Assembly: GCA_902796035.1 (NCBI GenBank)
Contig: CADBNR010000035.1
Coordinates: 1-38,414 of the forward strand
DNA length: 38,414 nt
Reading direction: 5' to 3'
From: an uncultured Bacteroidales bacterium
GTDB taxonomy: Bacteria > Bacteroidota > Bacteroidia > Bacteroidales > Muribaculaceae
The position numbers and the translations under genes are program-made. Shown one piece after another: positions 16,190 through 24,224 of this stretch. Below the pieces are notes generated by a model. That model was not told the DNA's origin. It saw only the letters and a program-made list of their open reading frames with translations, and did no database searches. Positions within the stretch are counted from its first letter, which is position 1; every line of letters begins with the position of its first letter.

Positions 16190-17785
16190 TTAATACCCGG
16201 CGTTCTGTTCCATCGGGTTGAGGTTTATCTCCTCAGCCGGTATGGGGAACAGCTCGTTCTTGCCCTTGATGAAGTTGGCCATCTCGGCGCGGGCCTCGTC
16301 CGATTCGTTCTTGCCGTAGCTGCCCTGATCCTTGTCAAGCGTTTCGTAGGCAATGCCCCAGCGCACCAGGTCGAACCAGCGGTGACCCTCCATGCCGAGC
16401 TCCACGCGGCGCTCGTGACGTATGGCCTGTCGCAACCCGTCGGTAGTGTCGGCATATCCGTAACCGGGGAAGGAGGGCAGAGTGTTGGCCGGATCGGCCG
16501 AACAGTTGCGGGCGCGCTTGCGTACTTCCTCCAGGGCCCATTTGGCACCGGCCACGTCCTTGCCACTTTCCAATGCAGCCTCGGCATAAAGCAGCAGCAC
16601 ATCGGAAGCGCGTACCAGCCGGTAGTTCATAGGCGACCGGGAGTCGTGGGACAGCGACGGAAAATCTCCGTTCTCGCAGTATGCGGTCTTGTTGTTGTAA
16701 TAGGATGATCCAAGATAATTCACCTCCACCTCAAGCTGTGCCGCTTCGGAAGGAATGCCTACGGTCGCCTCGCGACGGGGGTCGCCCTGTTCGAATTCGG
16801 CGTAGAGGTCGCGTGTGGGGTGATTCCAGCCCCAACCCTTGCGTGAACTTAACTCGGAGCAGCGCGGACGGGTCAGAATTGTGGTGAACGTGCCGCGTGT
16901 GAATCCGAAGCCCTCGCCGTAGTCGCTGGTCGGGTCTTCCATGTACTGTATCTCGAACACACTCTCGGGGCCGTTCTCTCCGGCAAGTGTGAAGTTGTCG
17001 CTGTAATTGGAACAGAGGGTGTATTCCTTGCCGTACTGTTCCTCGCGGAACCTCTTGCCCCACACGTATGCGTTGTCGTAGTCCTTGTTATAGAGGTACA
17101 CCTTGCAGAGCATGGCCTGTGCGGCACCCTTGGTGGCGCGGCCGAGGTCCTCGGCGGGATATTGCGACTTGTTCCACAGCATCTCCTCGGCTTTCAGCAG
17201 GTCCGCCACGATATGGTCGTACACCTCCTGAGCGGTGGCGCGGGGCTGCTGCCACTTGTCGCTGCTGTCTATCACGAAGTCCACCAACGGTACGCCGCCG
17301 AACACGCGCACTAACTGGAAGTAATAGAACGCACGCATGAAATAGGCTTCGCCCATCAGGCACTCCTTGCGCTCCTGCGTCATGTACTCGTCCGGCTCCA
17401 TTCCGGACACCTGCTGCAGCGCGAGGTTGCAGCGTGCTATACCCTGGTATTTCGCGCGGTAGTAGTCCAGCACTATCGCGTTGTTGGCGTTCACCTTGAA
17501 GTTGTCGATGTCGTATGCATCGGCGCCGTCGGCCACGTCCTGACCTCCCTTCAGCGCGTCGTCGGAGGCGATGTCGCCGAAAAACCACTCGGCGAAATAG
17601 CTGTTGTTGTATTCCCATGCCAGCGGCACATAGCAGGCGTTGACCGTCTGTATCGCTACCGCACCGCTCGTGAAGAAGTCGTCGAAATCCTGCGACCCGG
17701 GCGCCTCCTCCTTCAGCCAGTCGTTGCAACCCGTCAGCATCAGGGCACCGGCTATCATCGGTATCGCTATATATCTTGTTTTCAT
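16190..17785 (-). CDS. SusD/RagB-family outer-membrane lipoprotein
   Basis: This 531-residue protein starts with a lipoprotein signal (MKTRYIAIPMIAGALMLTGC, acylated Cys20) followed by NDWLKEEAPGSQ. SusD hallmarks are visible: TPR-like helices with ARCNLALQQV, GEAYFMRAFYYFQLVRVFGG, a conserved DVLLLYAEAALESG segment, and the end block ERRVELGMEGHRWFDLVRWG. SusD lids the SusC pore and captures oligosaccharides at the cell surface. It follows the SusC gene by 35 bases and precedes the secreted glycan-binding candidate. With GH16 and GH128 downstream, the ligand is most likely a beta-1,3-glucan oligosaccharide. Length is normal and the protein is complete. Confidence 0.95.
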   Translation of the reverse strand: MKTRYIAIPMIAGALMLTGCNDWLKEEAPGSQDFDDFFTSGAVAIQTVNACYVPLAWEYNNSYFAEWFFGDIASDDALKGGQDVADGADAYDIDNFKVNANNAIVLDYYRAKYQGIARCNLALQQVSGMEPDEYMTQERKECLMGEAYFMRAFYYFQLVRVFGGVPLVDFVIDSSDKWQQPRATAQEVYDHIVADLLKAEEMLWNKSQYPAEDLGRATKGAAQAMLCKVYLYNKDYDNAYVWGKRFREEQYGKEYTLCSNYSDNFTLAGENGPESVFEIQYMEDPTSDYGEGFGFTRGTFTTILTRPRCSELSSRKGWGWNHPTRDLYAEFEQGDPRREATVGIPSEAAQLEVEVNYLGSSYYNNKTAYCENGDFPSLSHDSRSPMNYRLVRASDVLLLYAEAALESGKDVAGAKWALEEVRKRARNCSADPANTLPSFPGYGYADTTDGLRQAIRHERRVELGMEGHRWFDLVRWGIAYETLDKDQGSYGKNESDEARAEMANFIKGKNELFPIPAEEINLNPMEQNAGY

Positions 17786-17820
17786 CGTTATATATCCTTG
17801 TTTGTGTTATGTATTCCGTA

Positions 17821-20800
17821 TCAATAGGTGATGTTCACGCCGAAGATGAAGCTGCGTGCCTGGGGATAGTTGCCGTAGTCCACGCCGCCCAGGGTCTCGG
17901 GGTCGTAGCCCTTGTATCTGGTGACGGTGAAGAGGTTTCCGCCCTGGAAGTAGAAGCGGCACTTCTGGAAGCCGATGGCGCTCATCCATTTCTGTGGCAG
18001 CGTATAGCCTACCTGCAGGTTCTTGAGGCGGAAGTACGATCCACTCTCCAGGAACCGGTCGGATACATAGTAGTTGATGGTGTTCTTGGGGTTGGGTATG
18101 GAACCGTCGGGATTGTTCGGTGTCCATGCATCGGTCATGACGGGCGAAAGTACGGAAGTCGAGCCGTTGCCCTCAAGACGGTGACGCATCTGGTTGTATA
18201 TCTTGTTGCCGCCCACGCCCTGGAAGAAGATGGAGAGGTCTATTCCCTTCCACTCGGCGCCGATGGTCAGACCGTAGTTGAGCCATGGAATCGAGCTGCC
18301 GAGTTTCACGCGGTCCTTGTCGTCGATGCGGCCGTCGCCGTTGTTGTCGCGGTATTTCGCGTCGCCGGCGTGGAAGGGGATGTCGGCCGAGGTATATCCC
18401 TTCAGGTGGTCCAGGGCCTCCTGATCGGTCTTATAGACGCCTTCATAGTTGTAGCCCCAGAAGTAATAGAGGGGATATCCCTGGTCCACAACCTGGACGT
18501 TGTTGTAGTTGGTATATATGGGCGAACCTCCGTTCAGGGCCGTCAGCTTGTTGTCGATGAACGACACGTTGCCGTTGATCCAATAGTTGACGTTCCCAAC
18601 CCAGTTGCGGTGCTCCAGGGTGATCTCGATACCCTTGTTGCGCACCTTGCCCACATTGGCGGTGGCCGAATAGCGGTTACCCACGTGTGCCGGAGCCGTC
18701 ACGCTCATCAGCATGTCGTTGGTGTCGCGGATGAAGCCTTCGATCGAACCGGTCAGCTTGTTCTGGAAGAATCCGAAGTCGACGCCGACGCTCCATTGCT
18801 CGGTGTTCTCCCAATGGCCGCCGTTGTTGACCCAGGTCAGCACCGTGGCGCCGTTGGCCAGTTGCTGGTCCTTGCCGAACACATAGTCCACGAATGTGGG
18901 TCCTGTGTTGAACATCTGCAGCAGGAATGCATTGTTGCTGATCAGGTCGTTGCCCACCTTACCCCAGCCGAAGCGCAGCTTCAGGTTGTTCACCCAGCTC
19001 ACGTCGCGCAGGAACTTCTCCTGGTCTATGCGCCATGCCAGTGCGAACGATGGGAAGAAGCCCCAGCACTTGTCGCGGAACTTGCTGGAACCGTCGGCAC
19101 GGAAGTTGACTGTGGCCATGTAGCGGTCGTCGTACGCATAATGCACACGGCCCAGCCATGACTGGCGGCGGTTGCGCGACACGCTGTCGCCGGGGCGTCC
19201 GAAGTTGTCCGTAACCTGCGAGAGGTACCAGTTCTTCTCCACCGGGTTCAGGATGTCCGAACCGCTCGAGCCGATGCTGTAGTAGTTGAATTCCTCGATG
19301 GTCATGCCGGCCATCAGGTTCAGGTAGTTCTTGCCGAACGTGTTGTAGTACGACAGGATATTGTCGACTATATAGTTGAAGCTGCGGGCCATGGACGAGG
19401 AAAGGAAGTTGTGCTCGCGCTTGTCGTAGGCCGAAACCTCGTATGCCTCCGAGAAGCTGCGGTCGCGCGTCAGCTTGTAGTCGAAGCTGAACGTGGACTT
19501 CAGTGTCAGCGTCGACCAGGGATTGATCTCCGCGAATACGTTACCCAGCCAGCGCTCGTTGTTCACCTTGGGATTGGAGTATTCCACCATGCTCAGAGGG
19601 TTGGTCACGTTCTTGAAGTTGGAGCCTGCGGAGATTCCGCCGGACAGATCCTTGCCGTTGCGGTTCACCGAGCCTTCGGGATAACGTGTGGGGTCCCAGG
19701 GAGCCATGGCAAAGGCGGCGGAGATGATGTTGGCGCCTGCGCTCTCCACATTGTCGCCGCTTTCGTAGGCGTTTCTGGACTGCGACGAGGTGAACGACAG
19801 GTTCTCGCCTATCTTCAGCCACTTGGTGGCCTGATAGGTGGTGTTGAGGCGTGCCGTCAGACGGCTGAAGTTCGATCCGATTATAGTACCCTCCTGGCCG
19901 AACCAACTGCCCGACATCGAATAGGTGAACTTGTCGGTACCGCCGTCGATGCTGAGGTGATAGTTCTGAATCGTGGCGTCGCGGAACACAACGTCCTGCC
20001 AGTCAGTGTCTACCGCGCTGTAGTCGAATCCCGCGGGATTGGTCTCTGCGTTGTAGACCGTGGGAAAGTAAGGAGACGCGCCTACACCCATGAAGGTATT
20101 CAGCCATGCGTTGAAGCCCTGCTCCTCGTACACCTTGCGTGCGCGGGCGTTGGCGTTGATGTTCACGTATGTATCGGCGAAGTCCTTGGCGTTCATCACG
20201 TCGAGCTTGCGCCAGCGCGACTGCCAGCCGGCATACATGTCGAACGTGATATGGGCGCGCTCGCCCTTCTTGCCGGTCTTGGTGGTCACAATCACCACGC
20301 CGTTGGCACCTCGGCTTCCGTAGATGGCTGTGGCCGATGCATCTTTCAGAATCTCGGTGCTTGCTATGTCGCTGGGCGACAGGAAGGAAATGTCGTCGGT
20401 AATGACGCCGTCCACCACATATATGGGCGATGCTCCGTTCACGGTTCCGACACCGCGGATGCGCACCTCGGCGCTCGCGCCGGGACGGCCTGTGAGCGAA
20501 TTGACTGTCACACCCGCCGCCTGACCCTGAAGGGCGTTGGCCAAAGACGCGGAGGGCGTTTTCTGAAGATTCTCGGCGGCAATCGAGCTTACCGAACCGG
20601 TCACGTCGCTCTTTTTCATCGTACCGTAACCTATCACCACCACCTCGTCAAGTGTCTTGGTGCTCGCAAGCTTAACGTCGTAGCGCTGCGATGCGCTGAA
20701 TTTCTTTCTTTGCCGGTCGAATCCCATGTAGCTGTATTCTACGGTCTGGCCCGGCTGCAGACTGATGCTGTAATTACCGTCCAGATCCGTAACCGTTCCG

Positions 20801-20946
20801 TTGGTCGGATTCTCTACCACGCGGACCGTAGCTCCTATCAGAGTCTCGCCGTCGTCGGCCGATGTAACCGTTCCTGTCACGGTCACCTGGGCCGCAGCCG
20901 TCAGACATCCTAATAATAAGGCTATGCAAAACATCAAGTTTTTCAT
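17821..20946 (-). CDS. SusC/RagA-family TonB-linked outer-membrane transporter
   Basis: This 1041-residue protein has a signal peptide (MKNLMFCIALLLGCLTAAAQ). A carboxypeptidase-regulatory-like domain follows at about 20-95 (VTGTVTSADDGETLIGATVR), then the SusC signature DEVVVIGYGTMKKSDVTGSV, a plug domain containing IRGVGTVNGASPIYVVDG and SRGANGVVIVTTK, and a long beta-barrel ending in aromatic-rich strands (ARSFIFGVNITY). SusC imports oligosaccharides across the outer membrane with TonB energy. It is first in the minus-strand PUL, divergent from the regulator at 21291, with a good TAnnTTTG promoter about 100 bases upstream. The substrate is inferred from GH16 and GH128 downstream. Confidence 0.96.
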   Translation of the reverse strand: MKNLMFCIALLLGCLTAAAQVTVTGTVTSADDGETLIGATVRVVENPTNGTVTDLDGNYSISLQPGQTVEYSYMGFDRQRKKFSASQRYDVKLASTKTLDEVVVIGYGTMKKSDVTGSVSSIAAENLQKTPSASLANALQGQAAGVTVNSLTGRPGASAEVRIRGVGTVNGASPIYVVDGVITDDISFLSPSDIASTEILKDASATAIYGSRGANGVVIVTTKTGKKGERAHITFDMYAGWQSRWRKLDVMNAKDFADTYVNINANARARKVYEEQGFNAWLNTFMGVGASPYFPTVYNAETNPAGFDYSAVDTDWQDVVFRDATIQNYHLSIDGGTDKFTYSMSGSWFGQEGTIIGSNFSRLTARLNTTYQATKWLKIGENLSFTSSQSRNAYESGDNVESAGANIISAAFAMAPWDPTRYPEGSVNRNGKDLSGGISAGSNFKNVTNPLSMVEYSNPKVNNERWLGNVFAEINPWSTLTLKSTFSFDYKLTRDRSFSEAYEVSAYDKREHNFLSSSMARSFNYIVDNILSYYNTFGKNYLNLMAGMTIEEFNYYSIGSSGSDILNPVEKNWYLSQVTDNFGRPGDSVSRNRRQSWLGRVHYAYDDRYMATVNFRADGSSKFRDKCWGFFPSFALAWRIDQEKFLRDVSWVNNLKLRFGWGKVGNDLISNNAFLLQMFNTGPTFVDYVFGKDQQLANGATVLTWVNNGGHWENTEQWSVGVDFGFFQNKLTGSIEGFIRDTNDMLMSVTAPAHVGNRYSATANVGKVRNKGIEITLEHRNWVGNVNYWINGNVSFIDNKLTALNGGSPIYTNYNNVQVVDQGYPLYYFWGYNYEGVYKTDQEALDHLKGYTSADIPFHAGDAKYRDNNGDGRIDDKDRVKLGSSIPWLNYGLTIGAEWKGIDLSIFFQGVGGNKIYNQMRHRLEGNGSTSVLSPVMTDAWTPNNPDGSIPNPKNTINYYVSDRFLESGSYFRLKNLQVGYTLPQKWMSAIGFQKCRFYFQGGNLFTVTRYKGYDPETLGGVDYGNYPQARSFIFGVNITY

Positions 20947-21290
20947 GTCGCTCCCTAATATTGTTACTGTTGTTATCGTAGTGTTTGAACTGTTTCAGAT
21001 TTCCATCGGACATCATTATGTGGAGTCGATGTTCGATTTCGGCCACAAAATTAGATGTCGCATTTAGTATTGTCAAGGTTTTTGTATTCACAATAACTCT
21101 ACATTGACTTTTTAACAACCCTACATCAACTATATTAATGATATTTATATATCTGATATTATGTTTGTTATTAAAAATATGTTTTATAACATATTTTACA
21201 TATAGACTCACAAACAGCTTTTTTACGTTAAATATTAGTCCAACCTGAATAATTATTTCGATATACCCCTATTGTGAGTTTCAGGACGTC
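20947..21290. other. AT-rich divergent regulatory region of the glucan PUL
   Basis: This 344-base gap separates susC (-) from its regulator (+). It is much more AT-rich than the flanking genes, especially 21110-21260, and contains the susC promoter described separately. A TATGTTTG at 21160-21167 fits the -7 consensus for the plus-strand regulator gene but lacks a convincing -33 partner. No gene is supported inside it. Confidence 0.5.
21046..21077 (-). promoter_or_regulatory. Bacteroidetes-type promoter of the SusC-led operon
   Basis: Read on the minus strand, CTTG (21074-21077, -33 element) is followed after exactly 20 bases by TAATTTTG (21046-21053), a full match to the TAnnTTTG -7 consensus of the Bacteroidetes primary sigma factor. 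Transcription should start near 21040, leaving a 5' leader of about 90-95 bases before the susC ATG. The same octamer occurs in the promoter at 28037. Confidence 0.65.
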
Positions 21291-24155
21291 ATGAAAGCTT
21301 CGAAATGGACATATCCGATGCTTGTTTCGGCAATATTGTTGCTGAACTGCATCACGGCACTGGGCTCCTACCCGGTGGTGGTAAACTATTCACGCAAGGC
21401 CACCGGAGGGGGCACCCAGACATGGGATGCGGTGCAGGACAGCGTGGGACGCATGTATTTCGCCAACAAGAACGGACTCCTTATACATAACGGCAACGAG
21501 TGGCAGCTGGAACAGATACCGCACGGCCTGACGCTCCGCGCATCCCTGCTTGACAATGCATCTCGCCGGCTGTACATCGGATCGTCCGAGGAATTAGGGT
21601 ATTTTTCACTAAACGAGGATTCATACACGCTGGCCTACCATTCGCTGCGTCCGCTGTTAGGCGCAGCTCCGCGCTCGTTCGGCGAGGTGTGGGACATACA
21701 TAAGCTGGGCAATACCGTCTGGTTCCGAGCCGACAGGGATATTTTCCGCTACGACGGCCACCGCATGCTTCGCATCGTGCTGCCGGGCAAGATCAGCTGT
21801 TCGGCGCTGATTAAGGGTTCGCTGTATATCGCCATCCAGGGTCACGGCCTTTACGAGCTGCGCGATTCACGGCTCCTGCCCGTCCGCGGATTCAGGAAGG
21901 TGCGCGACTACCGCATCGTCTCTATCCTACCCTTCCGCGAATCCGTCATGATCGTCACCGCAGACCACGGACTGTTTCTGACCTCAGGAGGCGACATCGT
22001 TCCCCTCACCACCGAAATCGACGGTTTTCTTAAGGAGAGCCAGGTGTTCTGCGCCGCATATTCCGACAACAGGTATGCTTTCGGCACCATCCTGAACGGC
22101 GTGGTGACCAAGGACTTCGCCACGGGCAACGTATCGTATGCAAACATCACCACCGGAATGCAGAACAATACCGTCCTGTCTCTGTCTTTCGACGTCAACC
22201 GCAATCTGTGGGCGGGACTGGACGACGGCATCGACCTGATCAAACTTAACTCTCCGTATACCAACCTTCTGAGTTCGGCAAACCGTTTCGGCGCGGGCTA
22301 TATGTCGCTGCTGGACAATGGGTCGCTCTATTTAGGCACCAACCAGGGTCTGTTCGTGACCCGCTATCCCTGCAACGGTCCGAGCGCGCCGGACCTGACG
22401 CCGGTGATACGTGGTCAGGTATGGGATGTATCGGCCATCGACGGCAGGATATTCGTATGTGCCGACAATGGCCTGTACTGCGGCTCCGGATCACATTTCT
22501 CAGTAATACCCGGCATCTCAGGCGCATGGAGTGTCCAGCAACTGAAGGCACATCCGGGATATGCCCTGGTGTCGGGATACGATGGGTTCTTCATTCTGAG
22601 TCTTGACGGACCGGTCACCAACCGCGGACGCGTTTACGGATACGACGACATAGGCGGCCACTTCACCCAGGACAACGAGGGATATATATGGATGCCGCAC
22701 TGGCTCAAGGGCCTGTACAGGCTCTCGGTCAATCCCGAAACGCTCATGGTGACGCGCTGCGACTTTTTCAACAGCCGTCAGGGCCTGGCCACGGACCATA
22801 ACAACAATGTGATGATGATAGGAGGCCGGCTGACCTTCTCGACCGAAGGCGGCTTCATGACTTTCGACGGACAGAGGTTCAATTACGACACTCCGCTGGG
22901 CCGTAGGCTGGGAGTGTTCACGCCGGCCAAGCTGATAGAGGCCCCGTCGGGCGACTTATGGTGCATCTCCGACAAACATATAGTGCATTCGCGCAACACC
23001 GCGGCCGGACAGACGGGCATAGACTCGGTGCGTTATTCCTTCATCGGGCCGATGCTCATCCCCGGTTTCGAGAACTTTAATTTCCTGCCGGACAATCATT
23101 TGATTGTATCGGGTCAGGAAGGCTTTATAGACATCGACATGCAGTATGACCCGGGGCATTCACGCCCCCTTAAGCTGATAATAGACGAGATTTCGGCCAA
23201 CGGCTCCACAGTGGTGTGTCGCGCCGGATTCGGCGGCGATATGCCGAAACTGGAGATCGGGCCGGAAATAAGCACGCTCGACTTCCGGTTTGCCATGCCC
23301 ATGAGCAACGATGACAGCCGCATCACCTACAGCTGTATGCTCGAGGGATGCGACGACGACTGGAGCAGCTATACCGGCGCCTCGCTCAAAGGCTACACCA
23401 ATCTGGGCCCGGGCAAATACGTGATGCATGTCCGCGCCATGCACCCGCTGATGCCTAAGGAATACGAGACGAGCTTCGCATTCACCATACTCCCTCCCTG
23501 GTACCTGAGCAACTGGGCCAAGGGGGTGTATATGATACTTGTACTTGCGTTGCTGGAATGCGCGCGCCGTGCCGGCAAGCTATGGATGACGCGCTCCACG
23601 CGCCGTCTGACCGATCGTAAGGAGAAGGAGCTGGAGGAAACACGCCGCAAGGCCCGCGAGGACGCACTGCAGAAGGATGTGGAAATCGCCACCCTCAAAG
23701 GGCGCCAGCTGGAGCTTGATGTCAGACACAAGGCCGAGGAACTCTCCAACCTCACAATGAACATCGTGCGCAAAAACGAGATACTCGGCGACATATCCAA
23801 CCGCCTCAAAAAGCTGCAGGACGGAGAGATATCTGTGGAAATAAACAAACAGATAGAGAAGTTGCACGGCATTATCCGCGACAACATCAGCCATGACGAC
23901 GACTGGAAGAATTTCGTACACAATTTCGACGCGGCCTACGAAGACTTCACCAAGCGGCTCACGGCCTTGCATCCCGACCTTACAATAACAGAATTGCGCA
24001 CCTGCTGCTACATCAAGATGGGATTGAGCAGCAAGGACATCGCGCCGCTGTTCAACATATCCTACCGTTCGGTGGAAATGACGCGCTACCGACTGCGCCG
24101 CAAGCTAAACCTTGACCGCTCCGAGAACCTGTCCGACTACCTCCTCAAAATCTGA
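21291..24155 (+). CDS. Membrane-spanning sensor-regulator: beta-propeller, Y_Y_Y, LuxR-type HTH
   Basis: This 954-residue protein has a signal peptide or anchor (residues 1-25, MKASKWTYPMLVSAILLLNC). A large periplasmic region of propeller-type repeats spans about 30-650 (for example DSVGRMYFANKNGLLIHNG, NRNLWAGLDDGIDLIKL), followed by a Y_Y_Y domain near 664-737 (YSCMLEGCDDDWSSYTG ... PGKYVMHVRAM) and one membrane span at about 742-763. A cytoplasmic coiled coil (about 770-870) and a LuxR-type HTH near 895-945 (LTITELRTCCYIKMGLSSKD, IAPLFNISYRSVEMTRYRLR) complete it. It lacks the kinase and receiver domains of hybrid two-component PUL sensors, so binding outside must be passed directly to the HTH. 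Divergent placement makes it the likely activator of the glucan PUL. Confidence 0.85.
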   Translation: MKASKWTYPMLVSAILLLNCITALGSYPVVVNYSRKATGGGTQTWDAVQDSVGRMYFANKNGLLIHNGNEWQLEQIPHGLTLRASLLDNASRRLYIGSSEELGYFSLNEDSYTLAYHSLRPLLGAAPRSFGEVWDIHKLGNTVWFRADRDIFRYDGHRMLRIVLPGKISCSALIKGSLYIAIQGHGLYELRDSRLLPVRGFRKVRDYRIVSILPFRESVMIVTADHGLFLTSGGDIVPLTTEIDGFLKESQVFCAAYSDNRYAFGTILNGVVTKDFATGNVSYANITTGMQNNTVLSLSFDVNRNLWAGLDDGIDLIKLNSPYTNLLSSANRFGAGYMSLLDNGSLYLGTNQGLFVTRYPCNGPSAPDLTPVIRGQVWDVSAIDGRIFVCADNGLYCGSGSHFSVIPGISGAWSVQQLKAHPGYALVSGYDGFFILSLDGPVTNRGRVYGYDDIGGHFTQDNEGYIWMPHWLKGLYRLSVNPETLMVTRCDFFNSRQGLATDHNNNVMMIGGRLTFSTEGGFMTFDGQRFNYDTPLGRRLGVFTPAKLIEAPSGDLWCISDKHIVHSRNTAAGQTGIDSVRYSFIGPMLIPGFENFNFLPDNHLIVSGQEGFIDIDMQYDPGHSRPLKLIIDEISANGSTVVCRAGFGGDMPKLEIGPEISTLDFRFAMPMSNDDSRITYSCMLEGCDDDWSSYTGASLKGYTNLGPGKYVMHVRAMHPLMPKEYETSFAFTILPPWYLSNWAKGVYMILVLALLECARRAGKLWMTRSTRRLTDRKEKELEETRRKAREDALQKDVEIATLKGRQLELDVRHKAEELSNLTMNIVRKNEILGDISNRLKKLQDGEISVEINKQIEKLHGIIRDNISHDDDWKNFVHNFDAAYEDFTKRLTALHPDLTITELRTCCYIKMGLSSKDIAPLFNISYRSVEMTRYRLRRKLNLDRSENLSDYLLKI

Positions 24156-24161
24156 CGGAGT

Positions 24162-24198
24162 GGCTATTATAGCTATTATAGCTACCTTAGCTATAGCC
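24162..24198. repeat. TAGCTA-N3 nonamer array
   Basis: Right after the regulator stop, TAGCTA (itself a palindrome) recurs at 24170, 24179 and 24188 with a strict 9-base period (spacers TTA, CCT, TAG). The outer GGCTAT (24162-24167) and ATAGCC (24193-24198) can pair, so the array may fold as a hairpin. It lies between convergent genes. A second array with the same unit is at 36428-36472. Confidence 0.7.
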
Positions 24199-24224
24199 GC
24201 GACGGTGCCCACGCGGCTGTGACG

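Noticed and set aside
17776-19161. Plus-strand ORF (461 codons) opposite the 3' part of susC
   Set aside because: Val/Ala-rich antisense reading with no recognisable domain.
19411-20913. Long plus-strand ORF (500 codons) opposite susC
   Set aside because: It is the antisense shadow of a GC-rich gene; no motif, and susC is certain.
21160-21167. TATGTTTG as the regulator's promoter
   Set aside because: It matches the -7 consensus, but no -33 element lies 19-21 bases upstream in this AT-rich stretch; not annotated as a separate promoter.
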